Of a stretch of DNA of 64,000 bases, positions 16,205 to 26,311 are shown in pieces. Origin of the DNA: Acidiluteibacter ferrifornacis (lineage in GTDB: Bacteria > Bacteroidota > Bacteroidia > Flavobacteriales_E > Vicingaceae); the NCBI RefSeq assembly GCF_009909615.1, contig NZ_WWNE01000018.1:184513-248512 (forward strand). The letters are read 5' to 3'. The notes under the pieces were generated by a model. The model saw only the letters and a program-made list of their open reading frames with translations. It ran no database searches and was not told where the DNA came from. The translations under genes were made by a program, and so were the position numbers. Numbering within the stretch: position 1 is the stretch's first letter; every line of letters begins with the position of its first letter.

Positions 16205-18916
16205 ATGAAAAAAGTATTGAAAGTATTAGCAGTAATTGTCGTTTTAATTTTTGCTGCATTGATTGCCATCCCAATTATTTTTAAAGATGACATCGTGAAA
16301 ATGGTTAAAGATTTGGCCAATGAAAATGTCAATGCTAAAGTAGAATTTGGTGATTTTGACCTCAGTTTGATTAAGAGTTTCCCCAATTTCTATTTTTCTA
16401 TTCAGGATATTAAAGTTATAGGAGTTGATGAGTTTGATGGATTGGCTTTAGCTGATATCGGCGAGGTGGCTTTAACGGTTGATGTCATGAGTATCATCAA
16501 TGGCGAGACGATTAAAGTGAAAAAGATAAAGATTGATAGAGCTAATTTGACTGCCAAAGTATTAGCAGACGGTAAAGCAAACTGGGACATAGCTAAAGTT
16601 GATACTTCAGCTGCGGAAGAAGTTCCTGAAGAAGTGGTTGAAACAGATACGTCAGGTGGTTTTCAATTGGCTTTGGAGCAATTGCAATTGATCAATTCAA
16701 CTATTATTTATGATGATGCTACCTTTCCTATGTTCACGGAATTAAGAGATATTAATTTCGAAATGACTGGTGATTTATCTGAAGATCTAACAACTATCAC
16801 CTTAGATGGTGTAATTGCTAAAGTTACCATAGATTATGACGGTGTCAAATACATTAAAGAGGCTAAATTTACTACTGCTTTGGCAATTGCTGCTGATATG
16901 GTTAATTCAAAATATACCATCGATAAGGGAAATATTGCGCTGAATGAACTTGAGTTAGGAATGGAAGGCTGGCTGGCCATGCTGGAAGATGAAAGCCAGG
17001 ATATGGATTTAAAATTTGCATTAACTAAAACAGATATCAGATCCATTATTTCTTTGATTCCTGCTGAGTTTGCTAAAGACATGGAAGGAATAAAAACTAC
17101 TGGTAAAGTTCAACTGGATGGATTTTTCAAAGGTAAATACATTGGCGAAAGCTATCCTGCTTTTGGAATGAACCTTTTGATGCAAGATGGTAGTTTCTCA
17201 TACACGGATTTGCCGGAATCTATTCAGGACATTCAAATAGATACAAAAGTAGCTAGCACCGGAGGCGACCTTGATAATATGGTTGTTGATGTAAATCGTT
17301 TTCACTTTTCAATGGCGAATAATCCTTTTGATTTGACGGCTCACATAAAGAATCCAATGACGGATACGTATATCGATGCTGGAGCAAAAGGTAAAATTAT
17401 CTTGGATAACGTGAAGGATATGATTCCAATGGAGGAAGGAGAGGAGATCGCAGGAACCATCGACATGGATGTTCAGTTGAAAGGAAGAGTATCAACTTTA
17501 GAGAAAGAAGATTACGAGAACTTTAATGCGAGTGGAAAGATGTTGGTGAGTCAATTGGTTTACAAAACAACTGCCACAGATTATCCAATAGCTATTAATA
17601 ACGGAAACTTAGTATTTGATACCAAATCAGCTAGTTTGAAAAGCTTAGATATGATTTTGGGAGGTTCAGACATAGCTATGAATGGACAATTGAGCAATTT
17701 TGTTGGGTATGCCCTATCAGATAACCAAACATTAAAAGGTTCACTGAATGTGATTTCAAATAAATTAGATATTACAGAGCTGATGGGTAGTGAAGAAGAG
17801 GCCGCATCTTCAGCCGAAACTGTTGCTGAGACTCCGTCAGAAGGTACAACAGCGACTGATACTGCTGCTATGGAAGTAGCATTAATTCCCAAATTTATTG
17901 ATTTTGTGATGACTGTTGATGTTAAGCAAATGATTTATGATGACATAGATATGAGAAATTTTAAAGGCAGTCTTGGGATAAAGGACCAAAAACTAGACTT
18001 CAATAAGGTGGGCTTAGATATCTTGGATGGCCATGTGGCTATGGATGGATATTATGAAACCACCGACTCTTTAAAACCTACTTATGCGATTGACTTTGGT
18101 CTAGATAAATTGGATCTGAACAAAACTGCAGTAATGTTTACCACAGTCGATAAGTTGATGCCCCTAGCTAAGAAAACTGTGGGTAAGTTCTCAGCTCAAA
18201 TGTATTTGCAAGGTGACTTAGATACTAAAATGGAACCCATCTACAATACTGTAAATGGAAAGGGAAAAATTTCGACTGATAACATTGAAATAAAAGATGT
18301 AAAAGCTTTAGAGAAAATAGCAGATGCTTTGAAGTATGATAAAATCAGAAAAATGAAGCTGCAGGATGTAAATGTTTCATTTGCGGTTGTAAATGGAAAA
18401 GTATTTACTGAACCTTTTGATATTAAATTGGATAAAAGTAAAGTCACCATTGCAGGTAGTAGCTCATTGGATCAAACAATAGATTACACAATGGCATTTG
18501 CTATTCCAAGAGAGGAGTTAGGTGGAGAAGCCAATAAAGCAATTGATGGCTTATTATCTCAAGCCAATAAAAATGGATTAAACATTGGAATGAGTGAAAC
18601 GATTAACATTGATGTTAAAGTGGTGGGTACAATGGATGATCCAAAAATCACTACAGATTTCAAAAAGATGGCCGGTAATGCTGTACAGGATGCAAAGCAG
18701 CAAATCAAGGAGGAAATCAATAAAGAAATCGATAAACAGAAAGAAGAACTAGAGCGAAAAGCAAGGGAAGAAGCAGAACGATTGAAAAAGGAAGCTGAAG
18801 CAAAAGCAAAAGAAGAGGCAGACAAACTCAAAAAGGAATTGGAAGAAAAAGGAAAAAAGGAAATGGATAAGCTGAAAGAAGATGCAGCTAAAAAGTTGAA
18901 AGGATTATTCAAGTAA
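16205..18916 (+). CDS. AsmA family protein
   Basis: A 903-residue protein with one N-terminal membrane anchor (VLAVIVVLIFAALIAIPII, residues about 7-25). A long periplasmic region of beta-strand repeats follows, of the AsmA/bridge-like type thought to help lipid transport or outer-membrane protein assembly. The N-terminal AsmA block and a C-terminal AsmA_2-like block (about residues 640-810) are recognisable. The last ~90 residues are a Lys/Glu/Ala-rich coiled coil (repeats like EAERLKKEAEAKAKEEA). It starts 13 bp after the symporter stop. Confidence 0.85.
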   Translation: MKKVLKVLAVIVVLIFAALIAIPIIFKDDIVKMVKDLANENVNAKVEFGDFDLSLIKSFPNFYFSIQDIKVIGVDEFDGLALADIGEVALTVDVMSIINGETIKVKKIKIDRANLTAKVLADGKANWDIAKVDTSAAEEVPEEVVETDTSGGFQLALEQLQLINSTIIYDDATFPMFTELRDINFEMTGDLSEDLTTITLDGVIAKVTIDYDGVKYIKEAKFTTALAIAADMVNSKYTIDKGNIALNELELGMEGWLAMLEDESQDMDLKFALTKTDIRSIISLIPAEFAKDMEGIKTTGKVQLDGFFKGKYIGESYPAFGMNLLMQDGSFSYTDLPESIQDIQIDTKVASTGGDLDNMVVDVNRFHFSMANNPFDLTAHIKNPMTDTYIDAGAKGKIILDNVKDMIPMEEGEEIAGTIDMDVQLKGRVSTLEKEDYENFNASGKMLVSQLVYKTTATDYPIAINNGNLVFDTKSASLKSLDMILGGSDIAMNGQLSNFVGYALSDNQTLKGSLNVISNKLDITELMGSEEEAASSAETVAETPSEGTTATDTAAMEVALIPKFIDFVMTVDVKQMIYDDIDMRNFKGSLGIKDQKLDFNKVGLDILDGHVAMDGYYETTDSLKPTYAIDFGLDKLDLNKTAVMFTTVDKLMPLAKKTVGKFSAQMYLQGDLDTKMEPIYNTVNGKGKISTDNIEIKDVKALEKIADALKYDKIRKMKLQDVNVSFAVVNGKVFTEPFDIKLDKSKVTIAGSSSLDQTIDYTMAFAIPREELGGEANKAIDGLLSQANKNGLNIGMSETINIDVKVVGTMDDPKITTDFKKMAGNAVQDAKQQIKEEINKEIDKQKEELERKAREEAERLKKEAEAKAKEEADKLKKELEEKGKKEMDKLKEDAAKKLKGLFK

Positions 18917-18972
18917 TACTCCATTAAAAGCCTTATTTTTATCGCCTTTTAGAATAATAGAATAGTTGATTG

Positions 18973-20982
18973 ATGGATTTTAAATTCAATTTTAACAGTG
19001 TTTACTGTGGGATTTTCGTGTTTTTTATTGGGGTTTTAAATATTCAGACTATTTCTGCCCAATCGGAGAGTTGTGCGGAGCCGAATAAAAAGGCAGTAAA
19101 ATTATTTGAAAAGGCTGCTCAAGTCCGATTTAAAGGAAGTGAAGCTTATGGCGATTTAGTAGAGGCCACTAAGATTGATGAAAATTATGTAGATGCATTT
19201 TTTGTGTTGGCCGACATTAATATGCAGAAATATAAGAACGACCCTTTACGTTATCAAGGAGAGGGAAATAAGGCCTTGAAATATTGGCTAAATGCCATTC
19301 AAGCATGTCCTTCCTTTAGAAACTATGAGGTGAGCTATTTGTTGGCAGATCATTATTTTGTGCGGAAACAATACAAAGAAGCACAACCGTTATTGGAGAG
19401 TTATGTTAAAAATGCCAATCCCAATAAACGAAATGAATTACCAAAGGCAAAGGAGCGTTTAGAATCGATTAATTCCTATTTGAAGTTGATGGAAGAACCA
19501 GTTCCGTTTAATCCAATTCAATTGAAAGGACCAGGTACTGCTGATGATGAATATTTACCAATGTTGTCTCCTGACAATCGCTATTTGTTCTTTACCAGAA
19601 AATCTGAGGTTAATGATAGAAATAGCGCTTTTGGACCAAAGATAAAAGAACAATTAACACAAGCTTCTCAAATGACTTTGGACTCTTTTAGCCGTGGAAT
19701 ACCAATGCCACAGCCATTTAACCAAGGAGAATATCAGGGTGGAAACTGTATGTCAGTGGACAATAAAATGATGTTTGTGACTGTGGTACAAATGGAAAAT
19801 ATTCAAGGGAGAGGATTTGCGAATGCAGATATCTATTACTCTGAAATGAAAGATGGACGGTGGACAGACTTGAAAAGTATTGGAGCCAACATTAACGGTA
19901 GAACCACTTGGGAAGGTCAGCCGAGTATTTCTGCAGACAATAAAACCTTGTATTTTGCGAGTGCCCGTGGAGAGAATAACTTCGGAGGGATGGATATATA
20001 TAAAGTGGAGCGAAAGTCAGACGGAAGTTGGTCTAACCCAATCAATTTAGGAGAAAATATTAATACCTCTGGTAATGATAAAAGTCCATTTGTTCATTCT
20101 GATTCTTATACCCTTTATTTCGCATCAGATGGTCATGTTGGAGTAGGTGGTTTCGATATATACTATGCTAAAATTGATCAAGAAGGAAATTTTTTGAAGC
20201 CGACCAATATTGGTTACCCAATCAATACTGAAAAGGATGAACACGGATTCATTGTAAGTTCTGATGGGAAATATGGCTACTTTTCTTCCAATATGGGAGG
20301 CAAAAGTCTTGATATTTATTCTTTCGAATTATATGAGGAAGCTCGTCCTGAGGAGATTATTTTCTTAAGGGGAAAAATTAGTAGTAAATCACCTGACGCT
20401 GCTAAGGGAATGACCATTGAATTAAAAAATACGAAAACCAATAAAGTAACGGAAGGGGTGGTTGATGAATCTACCGGAGAATATGTAGCCGTTATTGCAG
20501 CCAAAGATAAAGAGCCAGTGATGATGATGGCGAAAAAGGATGGTTATGCCTTTACTTCTCAATACATTGATTCTGATAAGGATGTAATTGGCCGACCTAT
20601 GAAAATGGGAGATTTAGAGGTGAATCCAATTGAGGAAGGTCAAACTTATCGTATCAATGACATTACTTTTGATACCGATTCTTACTTGTTGAGTCAGAAA
20701 GTAATGACGATTTTAGATGAGTTTATAGACTTTCTAGAAAGCAACCCATCGGTGAGTGTTTCTATTCAAGGGCATACCGATAGCAAAGGAGATGCAAAAA
20801 GGAATCTAGAATTATCAGAACAAAGAGCAAAAGCCGTAAATGATTATTTGATTATAGAAGGGATAGATCCTGGACGTTTAGCTTACAAAGGTTTTGGTGC
20901 ATCTAAACCATTAGTTAGCAATGCTACAGAGGAAGGAAGAGCAAAAAATAGACGAACTGAATTTGTGATTCGTTCCAAGTAA
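18973..20982 (+). CDS. OmpA-family protein with TPR-like and PD40 propeller regions
   Basis: About 669 residues. A signal peptide ends near residue 30 (IQTISAQS). TPR-like helices follow at about 35-165, then PD40/TolB-like beta-propeller repeats (LSPDNRYLFFTRKS, ISADNKTLYFASARG, SSDGKYGYFSSN) and a short CarboxypepD-regulatory-like segment. A C-terminal OmpA peptidoglycan-binding domain ends the protein (IQGHTDSKGDAKRNLELSEQ, with RAKAVNDYL and NRRTEFVI). This is a common Bacteroidota outer-membrane or gliding-associated architecture (PorE-like). The ATG at 18973 is used instead of a TTG at 18970. Confidence 0.9.
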   Translation: MDFKFNFNSVYCGIFVFFIGVLNIQTISAQSESCAEPNKKAVKLFEKAAQVRFKGSEAYGDLVEATKIDENYVDAFFVLADINMQKYKNDPLRYQGEGNKALKYWLNAIQACPSFRNYEVSYLLADHYFVRKQYKEAQPLLESYVKNANPNKRNELPKAKERLESINSYLKLMEEPVPFNPIQLKGPGTADDEYLPMLSPDNRYLFFTRKSEVNDRNSAFGPKIKEQLTQASQMTLDSFSRGIPMPQPFNQGEYQGGNCMSVDNKMMFVTVVQMENIQGRGFANADIYYSEMKDGRWTDLKSIGANINGRTTWEGQPSISADNKTLYFASARGENNFGGMDIYKVERKSDGSWSNPINLGENINTSGNDKSPFVHSDSYTLYFASDGHVGVGGFDIYYAKIDQEGNFLKPTNIGYPINTEKDEHGFIVSSDGKYGYFSSNMGGKSLDIYSFELYEEARPEEIIFLRGKISSKSPDAAKGMTIELKNTKTNKVTEGVVDESTGEYVAVIAAKDKEPVMMMAKKDGYAFTSQYIDSDKDVIGRPMKMGDLEVNPIEEGQTYRINDITFDTDSYLLSQKVMTILDEFIDFLESNPSVSVSIQGHTDSKGDAKRNLELSEQRAKAVNDYLIIEGIDPGRLAYKGFGASKPLVSNATEEGRAKNRRTEFVIRSK

Positions 20983-20991
20983 TCAAATTGC

Positions 20992-20999
20992 TATATTTG
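20992..20999 (+). promoter_or_regulatory. -7 box of the DUF4920 gene
   Basis: TATATTTG matches TAnnTTTG and lies 20 bp before the ATG at 21020, in the short gap after the OmpA-like gene. Confidence 0.55.
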
Positions 21000-21019
21000 C
21001 AAAAATTAAATTTATAAAA

Positions 21020-21535
21020 ATGAAAAAAATGTATTTCGTATTGGTTGGTGCTGCTGCTTTAATGGCATGTTCTCAACCAGAGAAGTCTGGTGAAGCAGTT
21101 GAAGATACTGCAATGGCAGATACAACAATTGTTGAAGAAAGCACTGAGACCAATATTTTTGGTGAAAGTATTAATGTGGACGCAGCTATTTCAGTTGAAG
21201 AATTAGCAACAATGATGGCTACTGCAGATTCAGTTCCTGCTACTGTTAAAGCTACAGCTACTGATGTTTGTGCGAAGAAAGGTTGTTGGATGAAAGTGGC
21301 AATGAATGACAGTACAGAGATGAGAATCACTTTCAAAGATTATGGATTTTTTGTTCCAAAGGATATCGCAGGAAAGCAAATCGTTTTTGAAGGGTTTGCT
21401 AAAAAAGAAATTACTTCAGTGGAAGACCTAAAGCATTTTGCTGAAGATGGTGGACAATCTCCTGAAGAAATTGCCAAAATTACAGAACCAGAAGAAGCAA
21501 TTACTTTTGAAGCTACAGGTGTAGTGATCATGTAA
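21020..21535 (+). CDS. DUF4920 lipoprotein
   Basis: A 171-residue lipoprotein: signal MKKMYFVLVGAAALMAC with the lipobox Cys17. An acidic linker (residues about 20-50) follows, then a DUF4920 domain with the hallmark CAKKGCWMKV and a FKDYGFFVPKD block. The C-x4-C pair in CAKKGC suggests metal or redox binding, but the function of DUF4920 is not established. It has its own promoter box and a strong bidirectional terminator after it. Confidence 0.85.
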   Translation: MKKMYFVLVGAAALMACSQPEKSGEAVEDTAMADTTIVEESTETNIFGESINVDAAISVEELATMMATADSVPATVKATATDVCAKKGCWMKVAMNDSTEMRITFKDYGFFVPKDIAGKQIVFEGFAKKEITSVEDLKHFAEDGGQSPEEIAKITEPEEAITFEATGVVIM

Positions 21536-21553
21536 TCTCTGATTAACAGATAT

Positions 21554-21590
21554 AACAAAGTCCCGATTGAATTTCAATCGGGACTTTGTT
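21554..21590. terminator. Bidirectional terminator
   Basis: AACAAAGTCCCGATTGA (21554-21570) and its perfect complement (21574-21590) form a 17-bp stem with a 3-base loop. T-rich sequence lies on both sides. It sits between the convergent DUF4920 gene and fmt. Confidence 0.9.
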
Positions 21591-21593
21591 GTT

Positions 21594-22547
21594 TTATACT
21601 AATTCAAACTCGCTAATCTTAAATCCGTTTAGCAATGTTCTTGTTTCCATCGCCTTTTTTCCTTCCAACTGAATTTTATTCAATTGAATAAAGCCTCCTT
21701 TTACTGCAATTTTAATTTCCGTTTTATCATCAGTGATAATGGTCCCTACTTCTAGATTATGACGATCTATAATCTTATCGACTTCTTGGATTTTGAAGGT
21801 GAGTTTTTTGCCGCCCTCTTTGGCTTGGATTGTACTCCACGCCGCAGGGTAAGGACTTAATCCTCTTATAAAATTGTGAATTTGATCAATGGGTTGCGAC
21901 CAGTCAATTTTACAATCTGCTTTAAAAATTTTTGGAGCAGCCTTTAACTTTAGGTCTTGTTGTGGTTTTGGATTAGTGGTTCCATTAGCAATAGCTGAGG
22001 TAGATTGTACCACTAATCGAGCACCAACTTCCATCAGAATATCGTGTAACTCTCCGGCAGTCATGTTTGGATCAATCGTTACTTTTTCTTGTTCCAATAA
22101 ATCGCCAGTATCAATTTCATGCTTCAATAAAAAGGTAGAAACTCCAGTTTCTTTCTCTCCATTTATAATGGCCCAATTAATCGGTGCCGCTCCTCTGTAT
22201 TGCGGCAGGAGAGAAGCATGCAAGTTCATCGTTCCATGCTCTGGCATGTTCCAAACTATTTCTGGCAACATACGGAAAGCCACTACAATTTGGAAATTAG
22301 CATTCAACGCTTTTAACTCCTCAATGAACTCAGGGTTCTTAAGATTAGTTGGTTGTAAGGTTTTTAGTTCATATTGATCTGCAAATTGCTTTACTGCAGA
22401 CTGCATAATTTTCTGACCTCTTCCAGCTGGTTTATCAGGCGAAGTGATTACTCCCACAATATTGAAACCTTCTTCAATCAATGCTTTTAATGGAGCCACT
22501 GCAAAATCAGGCGTTCCCATGTATATAATTCTCAAATCTTGTTTCAT
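21594..22547 (-). CDS. fmt: Methionyl-tRNA formyltransferase
   Basis: About 317 residues from the ATG at 22547 (MKQDLRIIYMGTPDFAV). It formylates initiator Met-tRNA with 10-formyl-THF. The formyltransferase signature is present: MGTPDFAVAPL, HASLLPQYRGAAPINWAI with catalytic His, and KHEIDTGDLL with catalytic Asp. The C-terminal OB-like domain (PAAWS to the end) is complete. The frame's 12 extra N-terminal residues overlap the MATE gene's end and are not used. Confidence 0.95.
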   Translation of the reverse strand: MKQDLRIIYMGTPDFAVAPLKALIEEGFNIVGVITSPDKPAGRGQKIMQSAVKQFADQYELKTLQPTNLKNPEFIEELKALNANFQIVVAFRMLPEIVWNMPEHGTMNLHASLLPQYRGAAPINWAIINGEKETGVSTFLLKHEIDTGDLLEQEKVTIDPNMTAGELHDILMEVGARLVVQSTSAIANGTTNPKPQQDLKLKAAPKIFKADCKIDWSQPIDQIHNFIRGLSPYPAAWSTIQAKEGGKKLTFKIQEVDKIIDRHNLEVGTIITDDKTEIKIAVKGGFIQLNKIQLEGKKAMETRTLLNGFKISEFELV

Positions 22548-22549
22548 TG

Positions 22550-23893
22550 TCAAATTGTTTTTTGTTGCCAATTGTATTTCCATAGATAGATAAAAGAGAA
22601 AAGACCCATTCCACCGAAGTAGATAAATTCAGAACACCATACCGTTGCGATAGAGAAGTCGTATTTAACTCCAATCAGGTAGGCTCCATATAAATAGGCA
22701 ATAATTGTTATCACTTCAATCGCAAGGGAGTGCAACGTATTGCCAGTCCCTGTAACAGCACTAAATAATATATAGGCAATGCTGAACATAAACATTGTGG
22801 CTGTGATGACACGCAACACAGGAAGGCATGCGTTTATTAAATCAACATCTTGTGTATACACTGATAAAATTTGAATAGGAAAACTAAGGTTGATTATCAT
22901 CATTATAACTGTCGCGCTGACACTTAGTATAATAATATTTCTGACCAATTTAAATACATGATTCACACCACCTTCTCCAATAACGTTGGACACTAAAGAG
23001 CTGGTTGCTGAGCTAAATCCAAAAAGAGGAATCATCATTACCATGTAGATGCTTCTAACGATATGAGAAATGGCTAATTCTCGTTCGCCCATTTGCTCAA
23101 TAATCAAAAAAAAGATAAACCATGAACTCAATGAAATGGTATTCTGGAGCATTATAGGACTCGCAATTTTATATGCTCTTTTAAGTGCTGAGAATTCTAA
23201 TCGGTTGAATTGAAATAATCCGTATTTTTTTAAATCGACGAACTTTAACGTATAAAAAACAAATAGCAGGGATGCTGAAGCCTCAGAAATTACAGAAGCA
23301 ATGGCGGCTCCCTCTATGCCTAACTCTGGCAGTCCAAAGTTTCCGAATATTAATCCATAATCGAGAAAAACGTTGACAACTGATTGTACCAATGTTATAA
23401 AAATCAATATTTTAGTCTTGGTGATTCCTGTAAAGAAAGCCATGAATAACACATTGATATACACAAAAATAATCCCTATAGATCGATAATCGAGATAGGC
23501 AATGGCATTTTCAAGAATTCGTGGAGAGGCGGTAAAATTGGACAAAAAAGCTCCAGAACCAAAGCGGAGCAATAGAAACATCACAATTCCCATTCCTACT
23601 GAAGCGAAAAGACTAACGTTGAATAGCTTTCCAATGGCCGTAAAATTCTCTTCTCCATTTCGTCGGCCGATAAGAATCTGACAACCCACAGAAAACCCAA
23701 AACCCAGCATCACCATTACGAAATAGAAAATACCAGCATTTCCTGCAGCTCCTAGTTCTATTTCTCCTACATGACCCAGAAAAGCTGTATCAGTTACATT
23801 CACAATATTCTGTGCGACATTGCTCAAAATAATTGGAAAACTGACCAACCAAATGTTTTTAAAGGATATGGTATTGAGAGCTTTAATCGACAT
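22550..23893 (-). CDS. MATE family efflux transporter
   Basis: About 447 residues with 12 membrane segments. The N-terminal lobe contains the family block NIVNVTDTAFLGHVGEIELG and the second lobe repeats the architecture. It most likely exports cationic drugs or metabolites using Na+ or H+. The ATG at 23893 (MSIKALNT) is chosen over a TTG at 23902. It overlaps the upstream methyltransferase gene by about 11 bp and ends 2 bp before the fmt start, so the three minus-strand genes form an operon. Confidence 0.9.
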   Translation of the reverse strand: MSIKALNTISFKNIWLVSFPIILSNVAQNIVNVTDTAFLGHVGEIELGAAGNAGIFYFVMVMLGFGFSVGCQILIGRRNGEENFTAIGKLFNVSLFASVGMGIVMFLLLRFGSGAFLSNFTASPRILENAIAYLDYRSIGIIFVYINVLFMAFFTGITKTKILIFITLVQSVVNVFLDYGLIFGNFGLPELGIEGAAIASVISEASASLLFVFYTLKFVDLKKYGLFQFNRLEFSALKRAYKIASPIMLQNTISLSSWFIFFLIIEQMGERELAISHIVRSIYMVMMIPLFGFSSATSSLVSNVIGEGGVNHVFKLVRNIIILSVSATVIMMIINLSFPIQILSVYTQDVDLINACLPVLRVITATMFMFSIAYILFSAVTGTGNTLHSLAIEVITIIAYLYGAYLIGVKYDFSIATVWCSEFIYFGGMGLFSFIYLWKYNWQQKTI

Positions 23894-25085
23894 ATACAAC
23901 AAGGCCTTTTAAATAGGCACCTTCAGGATGATACATGCTAACTGGGTGATCAGCTGGTTGTGATAAATGCTCCATCACACGCACATTTCTCCCTGATTCT
24001 ATCGCTGCTGCCATGATAGTATTATAAAATGTTTGACGATCCACCACTTGGGAGCAAGAGAAAGTAAACAATACACCACCCTTTTTCATCATTTTGAATG
24101 CTCTTGCATTTAGTCGTTTATAGCCTTGAATCGCATTGTGAAGCGACTTCTTATTCTTGGCATAAGCTGGAGGATCTAAGATGATTACATCGTAATCTTC
24201 TTCACATTTGTTTAAGAAAGTGATGGTATCAGCAACAATGCTTTTATGCTTGATTTTTTTATCAAAATTGATTTCTATATTTCTATCTGTCAGTGTAATT
24301 GCTTTTTCAGAACTGTCTAATGAATGCACTTCTTTTGCACCAGCTTCCAATGCATAAACTGAAAATCCACCTGAATAACAGAAGGTGTTCAATAGTTTTT
24401 TTCCATTGACGTATTTCTGCAACAATTTTCTATTTTCTCGCTGATCGATGAAGAAACCCGTCTTTTGACCGCTAACCCAATCAATTTCAAAAGACATTCC
24501 GTTTTCTTTTACCAATTGTTTGCCTTCGTGCTCACCGATTAAGTATCCATTTTCAATGGTCGCTGCATAATCTGCAGGCAATGTTTCAGCACTTTTGTCG
24601 TAGATGGCTTTTAGTTTTCCTTTGGAAGCTTTTACAATCGCTGCAGCGATTTCATTTCGCACTTTGTGCATTCCGATAGAGTGCGCTTGATAAACGGCCA
24701 CATCTCCGTATACATCTATAATTAATCCACTAAAACCATCACCTTCACCGTGAATTAAACGGTAAGTGGTGGTTTCTTCAGAATCGAATAAACCGATGGT
24801 TTTACGGTATTCAATGGCATTTTTAACTTTATCTTCCCAGAACTTTGCCGATGGGGTAACATCTTCAAAACTAAAGATTCGTACGGCAATAGAACCATTG
24901 TGGTAGTGTCCTAATGCTAAAAAATTGCCATTATTAGCCACCACTTTTACAATCTCACCATCCATTAAATCTTCTTTATCCTCATCGATTAGAATACGTT
25001 CGATGGCACCAGAAAAAATCCACGGGTGTTTACGAATAATTGATGCTTCTTTTTTATGCTTCAGGGTAATGATTGGAATGGCCAT
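23883..25085 (-). CDS. RlmI-type class I SAM-dependent rRNA methyltransferase
   Basis: About 400 residues from the ATG at 25085 (MAIPIITLKHKKE). An N-terminal PUA domain (IRKHPWIFSGAIERI) precedes a central EEHEE-like region and a Rossmann methyltransferase domain. Motifs are GFFIDQRENR, LNTFCYSGGFSVYALEAGA and the active-site DPPAYAKNKK, with a Cys in the later FTFSCSQ block as in 23S rRNA m5C1962 methyltransferase RlmI. The exact target nucleotide is inferred. First gene of the rlmI-like-MATE-fmt run. Confidence 0.88.
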   Translation of the reverse strand: MAIPIITLKHKKEASIIRKHPWIFSGAIERILIDEDKEDLMDGEIVKVVANNGNFLALGHYHNGSIAVRIFSFEDVTPSAKFWEDKVKNAIEYRKTIGLFDSEETTTYRLIHGEGDGFSGLIIDVYGDVAVYQAHSIGMHKVRNEIAAAIVKASKGKLKAIYDKSAETLPADYAATIENGYLIGEHEGKQLVKENGMSFEIDWVSGQKTGFFIDQRENRKLLQKYVNGKKLLNTFCYSGGFSVYALEAGAKEVHSLDSSEKAITLTDRNIEINFDKKIKHKSIVADTITFLNKCEEDYDVIILDPPAYAKNKKSLHNAIQGYKRLNARAFKMMKKGGVLFTFSCSQVVDRQTFYNTIMAAAIESGRNVRVMEHLSQPADHPVSMYHPEGAYLKGLVVYVD

Positions 25086-25118
25086 CTTGTTTATTTTATG
25101 AATTGCAAATTTACCCAA

Positions 25119-25422
25119 AGCGATAGGATTGGGGGTTAATCAGAATTAAAAAGTAAATACCAATTTCTTAGGTAGAGTTAATAAAGAATCGTTCGCTTCG
25201 CTATTTGACGTTAGACCACTTTGCTGTTAGAGGCTAGACTGCTTCGCTAGTAGAGTTTAGATACTAGACATTAGACTATAGATGTTAGATAGTTATTATT
25301 GAATTAGTAAGCTATCTTTTTCTTTGTGTACGTTGCGAAATCCTTTGCGCCCTTTGTGGTTAATTAAAGAAGAAGTAAGTTGCTTTGGGTGTATAGTTTA
25401 GACTAATTTAATGCTATTGCTG
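25119..25422. repeat. Intergenic stretch with a dispersed repeat
   Basis: No gene is seen. About 25200-25290 holds imperfect TTAGA/CTAGA-type words. 25315-25364 carries, in reverse orientation, a copy of the AACCACAAAGG...GCAAAGG element also found at 62777 and 63581. Confidence 0.5.
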
Positions 25423-25463
25423 AAAACAAAAAAAGCCCTTTCTCAACAGAGAAAGAGCTTTCA
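25423..25463 (-). terminator. Terminator of ndk
   Basis: On the minus strand AAAGCTCTTTCTC pairs with GAGAAAGGGCTTT around loop TGTT, followed by a T-run. It lies 21 bp after the ndk stop. Confidence 0.85.
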
Positions 25464-25483
25464 ATATTTTTAATTTTCAATGA

Positions 25484-25903
25484 CTAGAAACGCTCTAAAC
25501 TAGAAAAGAAGAAATTTCCTTCAATTGCAGCATTCTCATCGCTATCTGAACCGTGAACTGCGTTAGCAGAAATAGACTCAGCATATAGTTTACGGATAGT
25601 TCCTTCAGCAGCTTCAGCTGGATTAGTAGCACCAATTAAAGTTCTAAAATCAGCAACAGCATTTTCTTTTTCAAGAATAGCAGCAACGATAGGACCATTA
25701 CTCATGTAATCTACTAATTCGCCGTAGAAAGGACGCTCGCTGTGAACCGCGTAAAACTCACCTGCTTCTTCTTTAGAAAGTTTTGTGTACTTCATTGCAA
25801 CGATTCTAAATCCTGCTGCATTAATTTTGTCTAAAATTCCACCGATGTAGTTCTTCTCAACTGCATCAGGCTTAATCATTGTAAATGTTCTGTTTGTAGC
25901 CAT
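25484..25903 (-). CDS. ndk: Nucleoside diphosphate kinase
   Basis: A 139-residue enzyme of normal length that phosphorylates NDPs to NTPs. It starts [19 protein letters not shown] and contains the active-site His in [12 protein letters not shown] together with the family's [14 protein letters not shown] block. It stands alone between a promoter box upstream and a terminator downstream. Confidence 0.96.
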   Translation of the reverse strand: MATNRTFTMIKPDAVEKNYIGGILDKINAAGFRIVAMKYTKLSKEEAGEFYAVHSERPFYGELVDYMSNGPIVAAILEKENAVADFRTLIGATNPAEAAEGTIRKLYAESISANAVHGSDSDENAAIEGNFFFSSLERF

Positions 25904-26311
25904 TTTATTGTTATTTATTCTAAATCTATTTGAGGGTGCAAAATTAGATAATCCAATAGATAATAACTAATGTTGGTTGTAAATTAATAAAACGAATTCA
26001 TGAAAAATGGGTGGGTGAGTTAACTTTTTATATAGAAGCGTTTTAGCTTATAATGTGTTGGTCGGTAGTCGTATTCCAATTTGGAGATCAAACAAAACGC
26101 TTCTCCATATTTCGCTAAACATACTCATTTACCAATAGAGGTTGGTTTGAGCACTAAATATGATCTAGCATGCAAGGGATAAACTTTCAATGCATAAAGA
26201 ACTGATTGATAATATTTTTATTTATTTTCGGGAGTAGGAAATTAAGACGCTTTTTTATTAGATGAATATCAATCATTTTAAGCGACTATTTTACAATGTA
26301 ATTGCTTATTT
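25904..26311. promoter_or_regulatory. Divergent intergenic region with ndk promoter box
   Basis: 408 bp without a gene I can support. On the minus strand TAATTTTG (25946 to 25939) matches TAnnTTTG and lies about 35 bp before the ndk start. The remainder, upstream of the plus-strand membrane gene at 26312, is AT-rich with no recognised repeat or RNA. Confidence 0.45.

Noticed and set aside
25200-25290. Repeated TTAGA/CTAGA words as a satellite or CRISPR-like array
   Set aside because: Spacing is irregular and the words are too short and AT-rich to support an array.
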